A DNA stretch of 59,968 nucleotides from an uncultured Bacteroides sp. (GCA_949296575.1 CASFPE010000002.1:1-59968); one strand, 5' to 3'; shown: positions 44,109-53,694, counted from the first letter of the stretch. Notes: generated by a model from the sequence alone, not told the origin. Program-made: numbers and translations.

Positions 44109-44698
44109 CCATGAACATCTCCCTCATCGCAGCCTTGGCGCTCAACCGCGCCATCGGGCATGAGAACCGCCTCCTCTACCATCTGCCCGACGACATGAAG
44201 CGTTTCAAGGCCCTCACCACCGGGCATACGGTGGTCATGGGGCGGAAAACATTCGAGTCGCTCCCCAAAGGCGCCTTGCCCAACCGCCGCAACATCGTCC
44301 TCACCCGCCGGGACATGCGCTTTGAAGGCGCGGAAACCTGCCACTCCCTCGAAGAAGCCCTCAGCCGCTGCGGCGCGGAAGAAGAAGTGTTCGTCATCGG
44401 CGGAGCGGAACTCTACCGCCAAAGCATCGGCCGGGCGAACAGGATGTACCTCACCCTTGTCCACGACCATCCGGAAAAGGCCGACGCATTCTTTCCCGCC
44501 ATCGACCCGGAGCAATGGACGGAAGAAAGCAAGGAATGCCACCCTGCCGACGAGAAGCACCGCTATCCTTACGACTTCATCGGCTTGGCGAGAAAGGAAA
44601 AACAAAAGGACATTTTAAGAGCCGCCTGCCCGCGCAGGCCGGAAAAAGGGACACAAGAAGAAAGGGAAAATGAAGAAAAACTGCTGAAAGAAGGATAG
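44105..44698 (+). CDS. folA: Dihydrofolate reductase with a charged C-terminal tail
   Basis: 197 residues. The start ATG overlaps the thyA stop; a second ATG is six bases later. [19 protein letters not shown], the [15 protein letters not shown] substrate helix, [12 protein letters not shown] and [11 protein letters not shown] are canonical. It reduces dihydrofolate made by ThyA. The usual enzyme ends near residue 163 ([11 protein letters not shown]); here about 34 further residues rich in Lys, Glu and Arg follow. The tail could be disordered or simply read-through to a later stop. The stop lies in a terminator stem. Confidence 0.95.
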   Translation: MTMNISLIAALALNRAIGHENRLLYHLPDDMKRFKALTTGHTVVMGRKTFESLPKGALPNRRNIVLTRRDMRFEGAETCHSLEEALSRCGAEEEVFVIGGAELYRQSIGRANRMYLTLVHDHPEKADAFFPAIDPEQWTEESKECHPADEKHRYPYDFIGLARKEKQKDILRAACPRRPEKGTQEERENEEKLLKEG

Positions 44699-44720
44699 TT
44701 TCTCCTCCAACTATCCTTTT
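44690..44720. terminator. Terminator between folA and the convergent lipoprotein gene
   Basis: AAGGATAGTT (44691-44700) pairs perfectly with AACTATCCTT (44709-44718), loop of eight bases. The folA stop codon is in the left arm. Flanking A and T suit both directions. Confidence 0.7.
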
Positions 44721-44737
44721 GCCGGCTTTGTGCTTGC

Positions 44738-45202
44738 CTACTTCATGATGCCGAAGATGGACGTGTCGCCCCGCTTGCCTTCCGAAACTTCACCGCTCAA
44801 CGCGCCGTTCACCAAGGCTTTCTTCACCGTTTCTTCGTCGGCATTGCGGAAATTCCTGTAAACAGCCGGGTAACCCGTCACGGTCACCATCTTCACTTTG
44901 CGGCTGAACAAGCCCGTACGTTGCACTACAGCACGCTGTGTCTCTATCAACACATCGCCGCCGCCATTGGCACGCAACGCCTCACTGATGGCAGCATTCA
45001 CGCAATTCTCCAGTCCGCCTTTGCGCACTTCGCGCGTCGGCATCAGGGAGTACGTGATTTTCTCCGACGATACTTCCAAGTCGGCAAGCGCGGCAGCGGC
45101 AACAGGCGCCGTCACGTCGCGCACCGATGCGGTGCGGTAAACCGTGGAACACGAAGTCATGGCCAAAGCTGCCACTGACAAAACCAAAACAATTTTCTTC
45201 AT
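44738..45202 (-). CDS. Small lipoprotein of unknown function
   Basis: 154 residues. Signal KKIVLVLSVAALAMTSCSTV with lipid-attachment Cys near residue 18. The mature part has a repeat-like first half (SVRDVTAPVAAAALADLEV, then KITYSLMPTREVRKGG) and a conserved-looking GGGDVLIETQ segment. No enzymatic motif. Similar small lipoproteins are common in Bacteroidales and are of unknown role. Promoter box at 45285-45292 leaves a leader of about 75 bases. Confidence 0.75.
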   Translation of the reverse strand: MKKIVLVLSVAALAMTSCSTVYRTASVRDVTAPVAAAALADLEVSSEKITYSLMPTREVRKGGLENCVNAAISEALRANGGGDVLIETQRAVVQRTGLFSRKVKMVTVTGYPAVYRNFRNADEETVKKALVNGALSGEVSEGKRGDTSIFGIMK

Positions 45203-45284
45203 TTTTAATATGGTTAATGGGCTCAATACTTAATATCCACACACCAGGAGCCCGTTCTGAAGTGCCATTCTCATGTCCTTTTCG

Positions 45285-45292
45285 CAAAAATA
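45285..45292 (-). promoter_or_regulatory. -7 promoter box (TATTTTTG) of the small lipoprotein gene
   Basis: CAAAAATA on the plus strand; exact minus-strand TAnnTTTG match. Confidence 0.55.
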
Positions 45293-45418
45293 ACACAAAT
45301 CTGCTTAAAATGGAAACAAACGAGCCACAAAAAGCACACGCAACAGCCCGGAAGGAAAAATCAAATAATCACGACAAACATGCAGTAAAATCAGCCAATG
45401 CCCATAAAAGAGTTTTCT

Positions 45419-45483
45419 GCACGATTAATAATCGTACACGTGTACGATTATTAATCGTCATGCATGAAGATTATTAATCGTGC
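45419..45483. repeat. Long perfect palindrome with an extra third arm
   Basis: Bases 45421-45458 are a perfect 38-base palindrome centred on ACAC/GTGT, with arms built on CGATTAATAATCG. A third arm at 45469-45483 is the exact complement of 45419-45433, so either of two right arms can pair with the left one. Each arm is itself nearly palindromic. The remaining 45203-45636 gap contains only the lipoprotein promoter, this element and the downstream terminator. Confidence 0.8.
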
Positions 45484-45581
45484 TGGAAATTCATCATGAA
45501 GCATGGCGGCAGGCATTGGATAATAACCGGTAAAAACATCGGAAACACCTGCACCGAATTCAAGAAGATGCCATAAAAAAA

Positions 45582-45615
45582 GCAAGGAGCGGCAGCCATG
45601 GCTGCCGCTCCTTGC
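45582..45615 (-). terminator. Terminator of the phosphate transporter gene
   Basis: A perfect 34-base palindrome with a GC-rich stem centred on CCATGG. On the minus strand it is followed by seven T (the A run at 45575-45581), 21 bases after the transporter stop. Confidence 0.85.
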
Positions 45616-45636
45616 CTCTCCTTTCGCACGGCGCGT

Positions 45637-47874
45637 TTATTCCTGCGTCTGGAACTTGTTGCTCACCTTCAGCAGGTTGATGGTGTAGTTCGTCACATTC
45701 TGCGCCTCCTGGATCATGGTCAGGTACACCATGCTCACCTTGATGCTGCCGCTCTGCCCTTGGATGCGCTTCAGCTCCTCGCGCTTCAGGTGCGACAATT
45801 CATTGTTCAAGCGGTTGCCCCGCACCACAAAATCCTGCAAGTTGGCGTAATCGTTGTTCTCGATGCAAGCGCGGACATCGCGCACGAAAGCCGTGATTTC
45901 TTCCGACACCACGGAAAATTCCCCTTTCTGCACATTGTCCAACGGGTTGAAATTATTGTCGATATGCTCCAGGCAAGGCTCGATGAACCGGCCCACGCTA
46001 TACACTAATTCGCTGGCAAAATCGTTTCCTTGGTAGTAATACAAGCCTTTGTCCAACACCATGTTGTTGTCCAAATGGCTCATCGCCACCGTTCCGATGC
46101 GCTTCATCTGCTTGATTTGCTTCTTCTCGAACTTGATGGAACCCATGGCACGGCGCAGCCCGCGCAGGTTCTCGTTCATGAACGAAGTGACGGCGCGGCT
46201 GAAATTCTCCTCCGCATAGGTCAGCACTTTCGACAGTTCTTCACGGGTATGTTCGCGCAGCAATGCCAGTGCTTCGTTGGAATCGGTCGTCTTGAGCAGG
46301 CGGGTCACTGTGGGGCTGAGCGTCTCGCGCTTCTTCTTGTTCTTGTACATCACTTGGCTGCGGATGAGCGAGAAGATGGCCACGGCCACCAGAATCACGA
46401 TGGCCACCGCGCCGCCGAAATGGATGAACATCGCCACGAAAAAGCAGATGGTGAACGCCGCGCCCGCTGTGAGGAACCAACCGCCAATGACGCTCAGCAC
46501 GCCGGTTATGCGGTAAACGGCTGAATCGCGCCCCCAAGCGCGGTCGGCCAACGAGGTGCCCATCGCCACCATAAAGGTGACATACGTGGTGGAAAGGGGA
46601 AGTTTCATCGACGTGCCCAAAGCTATCAGCAGGCCGGCCAGCACCAAGTTGACGGAAGCACGCACCAAGTCGAAGGCCGCGCCGTCGGCAATGATGGCTT
46701 CATCCTTTCGGAAGCGGGTGTCTATCCATTTCTTTGTGGATTCCGGCGTGAGCTTCATCACGGCATTCGAGATGTTCAGGCTCACTCTTACCAAGGTGCG
46801 GGCCACCGGCGTGCTGCCGAACACCTCCTCGCCCTCGTCCTGCCGGGAAAGGTCCACGGATGTCTTAATCACGGCATGGGCTTTCTTGGAGGTCATCAAG
46901 GCATAAACCATCACCAAGCCTGCGGCTATCAAGAAATACCACGGGGTCTTTGCCGACTCCAGAAGCGAAGTCATCAGCAACGTGTCCGGCGCGGCGCCGC
47001 TGCTCTGCAAGTCTAAGTAAGAGGAATAACCCGCCAAGGGAACGCCGATGAAGTTCACCAGGTCGTTGCCCGCAAAGGCCAATGCCAGCGCGAATGTGCC
47101 TAACATCACCACCACCTTGAATACATTGACCTTCATCCAATGGAGGGCCTGCATCAGCAACGTGAAGAACACGAAGCACGCGCCCACGAGCATCGGCGTG
47201 TTTTCTGCAATCCAGCCCTTCGTTTCAGCGGTCATGAAAGAACTGTCCTTCAATCCCTGAATCACCATGAAGTAGATGATGGAGGTGGCTGCAATGCCTC
47301 CGAACAGCCCGATGCTGTAACGCATGTGCTTCTTGTAGTTGAACGTGAAGACAAGCCGCGCCAGCCATTGCACCAGCATCCCGAAGAAGAAGGCTATCGC
47401 CACCGAAACGAAGATGGCCATGATGACGGACAATGCCTTGTCGGTGTTCAGGTATTCGCCCAGCCCCAACGCATCGTCGGACCAGCTTTTCACCAAAGCC
47501 AAGGCAAACGTTCCGCCCAGCAGCTCGAACACCATCGAAACCGTGGTGGAAGTCGGCATGCCCATCGAGTTGAACACATCCAAGACTACCACGTCCGTCA
47601 GCATGACTGCGAGGAGAATCGTCATGATTTCCGCGAAATAGAAATGTTCCGGCTGGTAGATGCCATGCCGGGCAATGTCCATCATTCCATTCGACAAAGA
47701 CGCGCCCAGCAGCACGCCGACGGCCGCAATGATGAGAATCGTGCGGAACGAAGCTGCCTTGGAACCGATGGCCGAATTAAGGAAGTTCACGGCATCGTTG
47801 CTGACTCCCACCATGAGGTCGAAGACGGCCAGCACAAACAAGAAAATAACAATCAGTAAATAAAAAGTCTCCAT
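45637..47874 (-). CDS. Inorganic phosphate transporter with C-terminal PhoU-like domain
   Basis: 745 residues. PiT-family permease with about ten transmembrane helices and both family signatures: GVSNDAVNFLNSAIGSKAA near residue 25 and FAGNDLVNFIGVPLAG near residue 270. After the last helix (about 500-520) a cytoplasmic region of some 220 residues shows a helical PhoU-like pattern (AMGSIKFEKKQIKQMKRIG, then NYTINLLKVSNKF). PiT carriers import phosphate with a cation; the tail probably regulates flux. Polyphosphate kinase starts 41 bases upstream, suggesting uptake and storage are co-expressed. The start is METFYLL at 47874. Confidence 0.9.
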   Translation of the reverse strand: METFYLLIVIFLFVLAVFDLMVGVSNDAVNFLNSAIGSKAASFRTILIIAAVGVLLGASLSNGMMDIARHGIYQPEHFYFAEIMTILLAVMLTDVVVLDVFNSMGMPTSTTVSMVFELLGGTFALALVKSWSDDALGLGEYLNTDKALSVIMAIFVSVAIAFFFGMLVQWLARLVFTFNYKKHMRYSIGLFGGIAATSIIYFMVIQGLKDSSFMTAETKGWIAENTPMLVGACFVFFTLLMQALHWMKVNVFKVVVMLGTFALALAFAGNDLVNFIGVPLAGYSSYLDLQSSGAAPDTLLMTSLLESAKTPWYFLIAAGLVMVYALMTSKKAHAVIKTSVDLSRQDEGEEVFGSTPVARTLVRVSLNISNAVMKLTPESTKKWIDTRFRKDEAIIADGAAFDLVRASVNLVLAGLLIALGTSMKLPLSTTYVTFMVAMGTSLADRAWGRDSAVYRITGVLSVIGGWFLTAGAAFTICFFVAMFIHFGGAVAIVILVAVAIFSLIRSQVMYKNKKKRETLSPTVTRLLKTTDSNEALALLREHTREELSKVLTYAEENFSRAVTSFMNENLRGLRRAMGSIKFEKKQIKQMKRIGTVAMSHLDNNMVLDKGLYYYQGNDFASELVYSVGRFIEPCLEHIDNNFNPLDNVQKGEFSVVSEEITAFVRDVRACIENNDYANLQDFVVRGNRLNNELSHLKREELKRIQGQSGSIKVSMVYLTMIQEAQNVTNYTINLLKVSNKFQTQE

Positions 47875-47915
47875 ATGAATCAATTAATTGTTTGCAAAGT
47901 TTTCATGATGCTGTT

Positions 47916-50009
47916 TCATAAGAATGAAATTCTCGTTAAGGAAGTGCGACAATCCTGCAAAGGCTTGTTCTTCTCCTTCAGGTAATCGTAGAAAGCATAC
48001 TGCGCCCTCACGGGAGGTTCCCCGTGCTTGAACACGTTGTTCAGGTTGCCGTCCACCCAGCATGCCTTGCGGTTGTCGGACAGTTGGATGCGGAGCATGT
48101 CGATGATTTCCTCCTTCACCGCCCCATGCACCGGCACGACGGCCTCAATGCGGCGGTACAGGTTGCGGCGCATCCAGTCGGGCGAGCCGATGAACACCAA
48201 GGGTTTGCCCGCATTGCCGAAATACCACACCCGCGCATGCTCCAGGAAGCTGTCCACAATGCGGGTCACGTGGATGTTGCGGCTGTAGCTTTGCCCCGGC
48301 TTCAGGCAGCAAATGCCCCGCACGATGAGGTCGATTTCCACGCCGGCTTCGCTGGCGCGGTACAATTCATCAATCATGGCCGGGTCTTGCAGGGCATTCA
48401 TCTTCAGCACGATGCGGCCTCGTTCCCCCTTCAGTGCCAGGTTGCGCTCCCGGTGAATCAGTTTCTTCAGGTTGGATATCAGGTTGAACTGCGTCACCAG
48501 CAGGCGGCGGAACCGTGGCTTGAAGGCTTCGCGCTGCAACACCTTGAACAGTTGGTGCAAGTCGTCCACCACTAATTTGTTGCACGTAAACAAGCCCACG
48601 TCGGCATACAGCCGTGCCGTCTTCTCATTGAAATTGCCGGTTCCCACGTAAGCATAGCTGCGTATCGGCTCTCCTTCGGGGCTTTGCCTCAACACCAAGG
48701 CCACTTTCGCGTGTACTTTCAGTCCGGGAATGCTATATATAATATGTATGCCCGCCTGTTGCATCATTTCTGCCGTGGCAAGGTTGTTTTCTTCATCGAA
48801 ACGGGCTTTCAACTCCACGAACACGGTCACGTTTTTCCCGTTTTGCGCAGCGGCAATCAGCGTGTTGATCACCGCAGAGTTTTCGGCCACCCGGTATTGG
48901 GTTATCATGATTTCTTTCGTGGCCGGGTCATGCACAGCCTCATACAGGAAATGGATGAAATGCTCAAAGGAATGGTAAGGGAAATAAACCAACAGGTCGC
49001 GCTGCCGCACGTAGCGGAAAATAGACTCTTTCTCGTCCAAGAATGCCAGTTTCATGGGCAACGGCTTTTCATTGGCTTGCAAAGCGTCGTTCGGGTTCGG
49101 CAGATGCGACAAATCTTCCAGATTCAAGTGCTTGTCGCCTGGCACCAACTCGTCAGTGCTGATGTCGAACGAGGCGCAAAGGAACTGTAGGAAATCCTCA
49201 GGCATCTGCCGTTCGTACACGAAACGGCACACTGCGCCAATCTTCCTTTTCTTCACTTTTGTCTTTATCTGCTCTACGATGCCTCCCTCTATGGCTTCAT
49301 CGATGAGGATATCCGCGTCGCGGGAGATTTTAAAGCAATAAGCACCGCCCACTTCCATGCCGGGAAACACGTAACCGATGTTGGCTTTGATGATTTCCTC
49401 CATGAACATCAGGTAATAGTTGCCGTTGTGGAAAGGCAGTTCCACGAAACGCGGCACCTTGCTGTAAGGCAGTTTGAACACAAAATAACGGGGATGGCTG
49501 CGCCCGGCATCATCGGGCGAATAAACACGCGCAGCCAGATAAAGGCGGTTGTTGCGCAAGAAAGTGCGGATATGCCCTTTGTCCACCGGAACCGGCTGCA
49601 AGTAAGGGAAGATTTCTTCCCGGAAATAGTCGGTGATGAACGCACGGTGCGCCTCTTCCACTTCCGTCCCTTGGTAGAAAATGATGTGGTGGCGCGCCAG
49701 TTCCGGCACAATCTTCTGCTCGTAAATGCGGATGCGGTCGCCCAACTGCGCATTGACTTTCCCGTTAATCTCTTGCAGGATGGCTTTCTCCTGAGTCAAC
49801 GTGGCGGCATCCGCTTGCCCTCCCGACAGGGCAGCCCTGTGTTCGGCCACCCTGATTTGGTAGAACTCTTCAAGGTTGGAAGAATAAATGGACACGAAAT
49901 TAATCCGCTCATAAAGCGGCAACGAATCATCGTCGGCTTCGAGCAGCACGCGGTAGTTGAATGACAACCAACTGACATCGCGTTCAAAGTATCCGTATCC
50001 TTTCTCCAT
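47916..50009 (-). CDS. ppk1: Polyphosphate kinase
   Basis: 697 residues from MEKGYGYFERDVSWLSFNYR, normal PPK1 length. It polymerises the terminal phosphate of ATP into polyphosphate. Both PLD-like phosphohistidine regions are present: KVHAKVALVLR with YVGTGNFNEKTARLYADVG near residues 420-450, and FIGSPDWMRRNLYRRIEAV near residue 585. An in-frame ATG at 50057 has a good AAAGGAAG ribosome site and may be the true start, adding 16 residues without family support. First gene of the operon with the phosphate permease. Box at 50100-50107. Confidence 0.95.
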   Translation of the reverse strand: MEKGYGYFERDVSWLSFNYRVLLEADDDSLPLYERINFVSIYSSNLEEFYQIRVAEHRAALSGGQADAATLTQEKAILQEINGKVNAQLGDRIRIYEQKIVPELARHHIIFYQGTEVEEAHRAFITDYFREEIFPYLQPVPVDKGHIRTFLRNNRLYLAARVYSPDDAGRSHPRYFVFKLPYSKVPRFVELPFHNGNYYLMFMEEIIKANIGYVFPGMEVGGAYCFKISRDADILIDEAIEGGIVEQIKTKVKKRKIGAVCRFVYERQMPEDFLQFLCASFDISTDELVPGDKHLNLEDLSHLPNPNDALQANEKPLPMKLAFLDEKESIFRYVRQRDLLVYFPYHSFEHFIHFLYEAVHDPATKEIMITQYRVAENSAVINTLIAAAQNGKNVTVFVELKARFDEENNLATAEMMQQAGIHIIYSIPGLKVHAKVALVLRQSPEGEPIRSYAYVGTGNFNEKTARLYADVGLFTCNKLVVDDLHQLFKVLQREAFKPRFRRLLVTQFNLISNLKKLIHRERNLALKGERGRIVLKMNALQDPAMIDELYRASEAGVEIDLIVRGICCLKPGQSYSRNIHVTRIVDSFLEHARVWYFGNAGKPLVFIGSPDWMRRNLYRRIEAVVPVHGAVKEEIIDMLRIQLSDNRKACWVDGNLNNVFKHGEPPVRAQYAFYDYLKEKNKPLQDCRTSLTRISFL

Positions 50010-50099
50010 CAGTCCTGACTCTTGCCTGCCGGGCATTCGCGGAAGGATGGAAAGCATGCGCTTCCTTTCATTGCAAATACTCCTTGGTTCAAACCGGAA

Positions 50100-50107
50100 C
50101 AAAGATA
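50100..50107 (-). promoter_or_regulatory. -7 promoter box (TATCTTTG) of ppk1 and the phosphate transporter
   Basis: CAAAGATA on the plus strand. The predicted leader is about 35 bases to the ATG at 50057 or 85 to 50009. No pho-box-like repeat was noticed next to it. Confidence 0.55.
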
Positions 50108-50236
50108 CGCCTTTTTCGGGAAGTACGTTAAAGGATTCAAAAAAAAATGCAACGGGCATGCGCGAATTGCTTCCACAAGCTTCTCAAACAGCTTTCAATC
50201 CATGCGCAGAAAGTGTGCTGCATGACGGTTTATTAC

Positions 50237-50244
50237 TATCTTTG
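50237..50244 (+). promoter_or_regulatory. -7 promoter box (TATCTTTG) of the phosphodiesterase gene
   Basis: Exact TAnnTTTG match 25 bases before the start at 50269. Confidence 0.6.
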
Positions 50245-50268
50245 CCCCTTGTAAACATCAAGACAGAC

Positions 50269-50760
50269 ATGGCAAGAATCGGATTATTGTCGGACACCCA
50301 CAGTTATTGGGACGACAAATACGTGAAGCACTTTGAAGAATGCGACGAAGTGTGGCATGCAGGCGACATCGGTTCCATGGAGATTGTGCGCCGCTTCCAA
50401 GCATTCAAGCCTTTCCGCGCCGTCTACGGAAACATCGACGGGCAAGACATCCGCCGGATGTTCCCACAAACCCTCCGTTTCACCATCGAAGGGGTAGAGG
50501 TGCTGATGAAACACATCGGAGGTTATCCCGGCAACTACGATGCATCCATCCGTGGAAGCATTCTGGCACGCCCGCCCAAACTGTTCATCAGCGGGCATTC
50601 GCACATCCTCAAAGTGAAATACGACAAGACGTTGGGGCTACTGCACATCAATCCGGGAGCCGCAGGCATTTACGGTTTCCACAAGGTGCGCACCTTGGTA
50701 AGGTTCACGGTGAACAACGGGCAGTTCGAGAACCTGGAAGTCATCGAACTGGCAGAATGA
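50269..50760 (+). CDS. YfcE/MJ0936-type metallophosphodiesterase
   Basis: 163 residues. Compact calcineurin-like fold: IGLLSDTHSYW at the N-terminus, WHAGDIGS, VYGNIDG and SGHSHILK supply the expected metal ligands. The natural substrate is unknown; homologues cleave phosphodiesters in vitro. It is divergent from ppk1 and alone on its transcript. Confidence 0.9.
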   Translation: MARIGLLSDTHSYWDDKYVKHFEECDEVWHAGDIGSMEIVRRFQAFKPFRAVYGNIDGQDIRRMFPQTLRFTIEGVEVLMKHIGGYPGNYDASIRGSILARPPKLFISGHSHILKVKYDKTLGLLHINPGAAGIYGFHKVRTLVRFTVNNGQFENLEVIELAE

Positions 50761-50853
50761 CCATCTGCATGCCGCCCGATGTAAAAACTCTTTAAATGTT
50801 TTATAAAAATGGAAACATAAAAAAGAATAAAGCGGCGATAATACTATTTTCCA

Positions 50854-50861
50854 TATATTTG
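50854..50861 (+). promoter_or_regulatory. -7 promoter box (TATATTTG) of the two-component system
   Basis: Exact TAnnTTTG match 20 bases before the kinase start, giving a very short leader. Confidence 0.6.
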
Positions 50862-50880
50862 CGAATATTACATTAAAAAT

Positions 50881-52929
50881 ATGTCAACAAGGACGGTCAT
50901 CTTGCTTTTCTCTATGCTTATGGTTCCTTGGCTGACGGGATGCCATCACCCCGCCAGCCCCCAAAACAAGGGAACAGGAGACGCATGCCGCACCGACTCT
51001 TTCATTTCCCTCTACAAAGATGCCATCTTGGAAGAACCTGCCGCCATGAAAAAACGCTTCCTGGACTTCCGCAAGACCTTGCACGACAGCATCAGCTATT
51101 ACAAAGCAACCGTCTTTGCTGCGTTCTGCTGCTACCATAACGCACGGCACGACTCTGCCAGCCTGCTGCTGACAGAAACCGGGAAATTCTGCCAGCAGCA
51201 GGAAAGAAAGTCCTCCCGCCTGCACGAATTGGAAGGCTACTTGTACAATTACAGTGCCGTCATGCTCCAAGAAAGCAACAACCGCGACTCGGCCATCGCC
51301 TGCCTTCACAAAGCTTACGATGCGCTGGCTCAAAGCCGCAGCCAAGGCAAACTTCCGGATATTTGCATCAACTTGGCCGACAATTATTTCCAAAACGGAG
51401 ACTGCCCGCAAGCCATCGCATGGTACAGGAAAGCCTTGCTGGCTGCCGACTCATTGGGAACAAACAGCGAAACAAACCACGCCATCTACAGCGGAATGGC
51501 ACGCATTTATACTGAAATAGAAAACTTCCCGCTGGCAGACTACTACTACCGGCTTGCAGAAAAAGACTATGAACGCCTGTCGCCCTACGAGAAATTCTTC
51601 TTCGCCAACACACGGGGCAACTATTACTACATCAATAACCAATACCGCGAATCCTTGCCATGGTTCCATCGCGCACACCACTTGGCACACACTTTCAAAA
51701 ACAAAACTTACCGCGCCATCACGGAAAGCAACCTTGGAGAAACTTACCTCCTCATGGGAAAGAACGACTCCGCACGCTATTTCTTGGACAAAGCCGGAGA
51801 ATATCTCCTTGCCAACAACCATGCCAACGCCTCCATGCGATTCTATTTCGACGGATTGTATGCGGCTCTTGCCCTCAACCACAATGAATTGGGCGAAGCG
51901 CAACGCCTCTTGTCGAAACCTTACGACCTCAACAACATCAGCCCCAACTACATCTACCTGAGGAACAAACGCCTGGAAGAACTCTATGCACGGAAAGGCG
52001 ATTACGCCCAAGCCTACGCATACAGCAAGCTCGTGCGCCAATACGACGACTCGCTGCGCAACATCAAGGCACTGAACAACATCGCGGAAATCGACTCACG
52101 CTACCGACAAGACACCTTGCTGCTCCACCGCGACATCCTCATCGCACAAAACAAAGCCGAAGCACTCCAGTTCCGAAACTTGAGCATGACGCTCGCTTTC
52201 GTCCTCGTCTTGCTCATCGCCATTGTGGCCGCATCCATCGTCTACGGGCGGCACAAACGCGAACAATATTTCGCCAAACAAATGATGGTCATCACGCAAC
52301 TGCGCATGGAAAACGTGCGCAACCGCATCTCGCCACACTTCATCTTCAACACCCTCAACGTCATCATTCCCGCTTTGAGGCAATATGAAAACCTTGCACA
52401 GCCGCTCCACTTGCTGGTCAAGTCCATACGCAACAACTTGCTGATATCAGAAAAAATGGCCATCACCCTTTCAGAGGAAATAGGAATCGTACATAATTTC
52501 CTGGAACTGAAGAAAAGCATCAGCAAAGATTTCCCGCAAGTGCATTGGAACATCCATCCCGACACAGACACATTGACGCTCATTCCTTCCATGATTATCC
52601 AAATACCCGTGGAAAACGCCATCAAATACGCCTTTGAATCCGAGGGGCATGAAGAAAAACGCCTGACCATCGCCATCAAGCAAACAACCGGAAACCTGCT
52701 AATCCACATTGAAGACAACGGGAGCGGCTATGCGCCCGGACGATATGCCGACACCGGGAAAGGAACAGGCACCGGGCTGAAAGTGCTGTTTCGGACCATC
52801 GAACTCCTGAATACACAAAACCAACAAAAGATAAACATCAAAATAGACAACCTGAGAAACATAAACAATGCCCTGCATGGCACAAGGGTATTAGTGGAAA
52901 TCCCCTCTAACTTCAATTACAAACTATGA
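50881..52929 (+). CDS. TPR-containing sensor histidine kinase of the LytS/YehU type
   Basis: 682 residues. A lipoprotein-like or signal N-terminus (MLMVPWLTGCHH) is followed by about 350 periplasmic residues of TPR-type helical pairs (AIAWYRKALLAADSLG, PWFHRAHHLAHTFKN). One transmembrane helix (about 435-460) then leads to the kinase. The phosphoacceptor His is in RISPHFIFNTLNVI near residue 485, the N box is QIPVENAIKYAF near residue 577 and the G box is GKGTGTGLKVLF. It should phosphorylate the LytTR regulator encoded by the next gene, which overlaps by four bases. The signal is unknown. Confidence 0.9.
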   Translation: MSTRTVILLFSMLMVPWLTGCHHPASPQNKGTGDACRTDSFISLYKDAILEEPAAMKKRFLDFRKTLHDSISYYKATVFAAFCCYHNARHDSASLLLTETGKFCQQQERKSSRLHELEGYLYNYSAVMLQESNNRDSAIACLHKAYDALAQSRSQGKLPDICINLADNYFQNGDCPQAIAWYRKALLAADSLGTNSETNHAIYSGMARIYTEIENFPLADYYYRLAEKDYERLSPYEKFFFANTRGNYYYINNQYRESLPWFHRAHHLAHTFKNKTYRAITESNLGETYLLMGKNDSARYFLDKAGEYLLANNHANASMRFYFDGLYAALALNHNELGEAQRLLSKPYDLNNISPNYIYLRNKRLEELYARKGDYAQAYAYSKLVRQYDDSLRNIKALNNIAEIDSRYRQDTLLLHRDILIAQNKAEALQFRNLSMTLAFVLVLLIAIVAASIVYGRHKREQYFAKQMMVITQLRMENVRNRISPHFIFNTLNVIIPALRQYENLAQPLHLLVKSIRNNLLISEKMAITLSEEIGIVHNFLELKKSISKDFPQVHWNIHPDTDTLTLIPSMIIQIPVENAIKYAFESEGHEEKRLTIAIKQTTGNLLIHIEDNGSGYAPGRYADTGKGTGTGLKVLFRTIELLNTQNQQKINIKIDNLRNINNALHGTRVLVEIPSNFNYKL

Positions 52930-53690
52930 ACAACATCATCACAGCCGTCATCGTCGACGACCAGCCGGAGTGCATCGAAGTGTTGGAAAAAGACCTAAGC
53001 ACATTCCCTGACTTGCGCGTCACCGGCACCGCATCCACCACCGGCAATGCATGGAAGGTCATCGTGAAGCAACAACCCAACCTGTTGTTCCTCGACGTGG
53101 AACTTTCAGGAGAAAGCGGGCTTGAACTGCTGAACGACCTTCGTCCCGCCATCCACACAGACATGCATGTCGTGTTTTACAGCGCATTCGACAAATACAT
53201 GCTCGATGCATTGCGGGCCTCTGCTTTCGATTTCCTGCTGAAACCTTACCAATACGAAGAACTGGCCGCCCTCATCGAAAGAGCCAGGGAGAAAATAAGA
53301 ACCGGCACCCACGAGCCGGAACAACCCATGCATTGGACGGCAACATCCAACGACCGGAAATTTGCCATGCAAACCATCACCGGGTTGCTCATCCTCCGCA
53401 AAAGCGACATTCTCTATTTCCAATACGCAGCACAAAGCCGTTCATGGCAGATGATGCTGACCGACGGAAGCATCCATCGCCTGCGCCTTTCCATCAAAGG
53501 GCATGAAATCCTGAATATCAGCCCGTCGTTTATCCAAATCAGCCAAGACATCATCCTGAACGGCGATTACCTTATTTACATAGAGAACAAGACCTTTCGG
53601 TGCGTGTTGTCGCCACCCCACTCCCACATCGACATCAAAGCCTCCAAACGGTATTATTCAAAGATAAAGGAAACCCTTGAAATCATCTGA
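52926..53690 (+). CDS. LytTR-family response regulator
   Basis: 254 residues. Receiver domain with acidic DD near residue 11, phosphoacceptor Asp in LLFLDVELSGESG near residue 58 and the FLLKPYQYEEL Lys near residue 107. The C-terminal LytTR DNA-binding domain (about 150-250) has ILRKSDILYFQYAAQSRS and FIQISQDIILN. It is translationally coupled to the kinase gene (ATGA overlap). Targets cannot be assigned from the window. Confidence 0.93.
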   Translation: MNNIITAVIVDDQPECIEVLEKDLSTFPDLRVTGTASTTGNAWKVIVKQQPNLLFLDVELSGESGLELLNDLRPAIHTDMHVVFYSAFDKYMLDALRASAFDFLLKPYQYEELAALIERAREKIRTGTHEPEQPMHWTATSNDRKFAMQTITGLLILRKSDILYFQYAAQSRSWQMMLTDGSIHRLRLSIKGHEILNISPSFIQISQDIILNGDYLIYIENKTFRCVLSPPHSHIDIKASKRYYSKIKETLEII

Positions 53691-53694
53691 AGAA

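Noticed and set aside
45310..45477. Possible 55-residue peptide ending in the palindrome
   Set aside because: The second half is coded by the palindromic arms, no ribosome site or promoter box precedes it, and no family is recognisable.
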